Source of the DNA: Bordetella parapertussis
GTDB lineage: Bacteria > Pseudomonadota > Gammaproteobacteria > Burkholderiales > Burkholderiaceae_E
Direction of reading: 5' to 3'
NCBI GenBank assembly: GCA_945872335.1
Contig: CAMBZS010000006.1
Location: forward strand, 1-42,346
DNA: 42,346 nt
Shown here: positions 41,497 to 42,346 of the stretch, piece after piece
How positions within the stretch are numbered: the first letter of the stretch is position 1
Layout of the letters: every line of letters begins with the position of its first letter
Notes under the pieces: generated by a model
Seen by the model: only the letters and a program-made list of their open reading frames with translations
What the model was told of the DNA's origin: nothing
Database searches by the model: none
Program-made: the position numbers and the translations under genes

Positions 41497-42346
41497 CAGC
41501 ACGCCAATCTGCCAGGGCACGAACTCGTTGTCGCCCACCCCGAGCGACTCGCTCTTGGAACGCTCGCCCGAGGCAATGCTCAGCATGAGCCGAAAGATCT
41601 GTTCGCCCATTTGCTCGAGTGTGGCGGCCCCATCGATCACCTCGCCGCAGTTGATGTCCATGTCGCCGGTCATGCGGCGATACATGGGCGTGTTGGTGGC
41701 GAGCTTGATGGTGGGCGAGGGGTAAGAGCCGAAACACGAGCCACGGCCCGTGGTAAAGGCGATGAGATTCGCACCGCCCGCAATCTGCCCGGTGGCCGAG
41801 ACCGGGTCGTAACCGGGCGTGTCCATGAACACAAAGCCATGCTCACTAACCGGCTCGGCGTAGCGATACACCTCCATCATGGCGCTCGAGCCCGCTTTCT
41901 TCGCGCCGCCCAGGCTTTTTTCGATGATGTTGGCAAGGCCGCCCGCGTGATTGCCAGGCGACACACGGCCGTTGATCTGCGTGTCTCGACCTTCGTTGTA
42001 CTTCAGCCACCAGTCGATGCGCTCGACCAGCTTGCGACCGATTTCGGGCGTGCGCGCACGCGCGGTGAGCGTATGCTCAACGCCGAAAATTTCCGGTGTC
42101 TCGGACAGGATGGCGGTGCCGCCATGCCGCACCAGAATATCCACGGCTTTCCCCAGCGCAGGGTTGGCCGATAGCCCTGAAAAGCCATCCGAGCCGCCGC
42201 ATTGCAGGCCCACCATCAGATGCTCGGCACTGCAGGATTGACGCTCGACGCTATTGGCAAGATCGAGCATCTCCCGGACATGAGCGATGCCCAGATCGAC
42301 CGCCGACTGCGTACCGCCCACGTCTTGCATGGTGAGCGTGCGCAGG
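41491..42346 (-). CDS. UxaA-family dehydratase (altronate/galactarate type), partial
   Basis: The right window edge cuts the N-terminus; about 284 residues remain and the stop is at 41491. The C-terminal region of the UxaA family is clear: LMVGLQCGGSDGFSGLSANP, EIFGVEHTL, GNHAGGLANIIEKSLGGAKK and TTGRGSCFGSYPSPTIKLAT. The family dehydrates sugar acids such as altronate, galactarate or sulfolactate-like compounds with a metal cofactor. Which substrate applies cannot be read here. In many Burkholderiales genomes such genes sit with TTT or TRAP transporters; here the neighbours are fatty-acyl type enzymes on the other strand. Confidence 0.9.
   Translation of the reverse strand, partial: LRTLTMQDVGGTQSAVDLGIAHVREMLDLANSVERQSCSAEHLMVGLQCGGSDGFSGLSANPALGKAVDILVRHGGTAILSETPEIFGVEHTLTARARTPEIGRKLVERIDWWLKYNEGRDTQINGRVSPGNHAGGLANIIEKSLGGAKKAGSSAMMEVYRYAEPVSEHGFVFMDTPGYDPVSATGQIAGGANLIAFTTGRGSCFGSYPSPTIKLATNTPMYRRMTGDMDINCGEVIDGAATLEQMGEQIFRLMLSIASGERSKSESLGVGDNEFVPWQIGVLS

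Overview
The window is high-GC, densely coded DNA, very probably from a betaproteobacterium of the order Burkholderiales. The basis is the gene content: three Bug-type solute receptors of the tripartite tricarboxylate transporter (TTT) family, a branched-chain-type ABC importer, class III CoA-transferase and acyl-CoA dehydrogenase genes, and an FeS-type photolyase. I call 38 protein genes, two of them cut by the window edges. I see no rRNA, tRNA, insertion sequence, phage gene or CRISPR array. No gap between genes exceeds about 290 bases.

Layout. 1-3452 (minus) is a liv-type importer in the order livK-livH-livM-livG; a livF would lie beyond the left edge. 3491-7138 (minus) is a light-related cluster: a DUF2256 zinc-ribbon peptide, an FeS bacterial cryptochrome/photolyase, a DUF4126 membrane protein and a photolyase-like FAD domain without the usual N-terminal antenna domain. 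7332-8980 (plus) holds a nitroreductase and a YdcF/ElyC-type membrane protein. 8990-12774 (minus) is a tight three-gene operon: alpha/beta hydrolase, an unrecognised Ala/Arg-rich protein, and an oxidoreductase-SelD fusion. 12901-16986 holds a 3-hydroxyisobutyrate dehydrogenase-like gene, divergent sugar-nucleotide genes (manC-type and galU) and an orphan coxG-like gene. 17159-18935 has an orphan OmpR-type regulator behind an AT-rich island, then a Bug receptor.

19029-22421 carries a lipoprotein substrate-binding protein and a double-domain class III CoA-transferase. 22575-24726 holds two adjacent zinc-ribbon proteins, one with a histone-H1-like basic N-terminus and internal repeats. 24710-27574 is a catabolic run of Bug receptor, intradiol ring-cleavage dioxygenase and beta-hydroxyacid dehydrogenase. 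27537-31600 (minus) has an MFS exporter and an MgtA-type ATPase. After a GDSL lipoprotein (31782-32876), 32904-38143 (minus) groups an exported methyltransferase-like protein, an APC permease, a binding-protein-fold protein without signal peptide, a Bug receptor and an NAD-dependent epimerase. 38387-41483 (plus) is a paired acyl-CoA dehydrogenase/crotonase operon. A UxaA-type dehydratase runs off the right edge.

Taken together this looks like the chromosome of an environmental heterotroph that scavenges organic acids and aromatics. The most unusual items are the photolyase cluster with its rearranged FAD-domain protein, the SelD-fusion operon with an unknown protein, the zinc-ribbon pair, the apparently secreted methyltransferase and the crotonase lacking both usual catalytic glutamates. 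All functional statements rest on family motifs read by eye; no database search was run.
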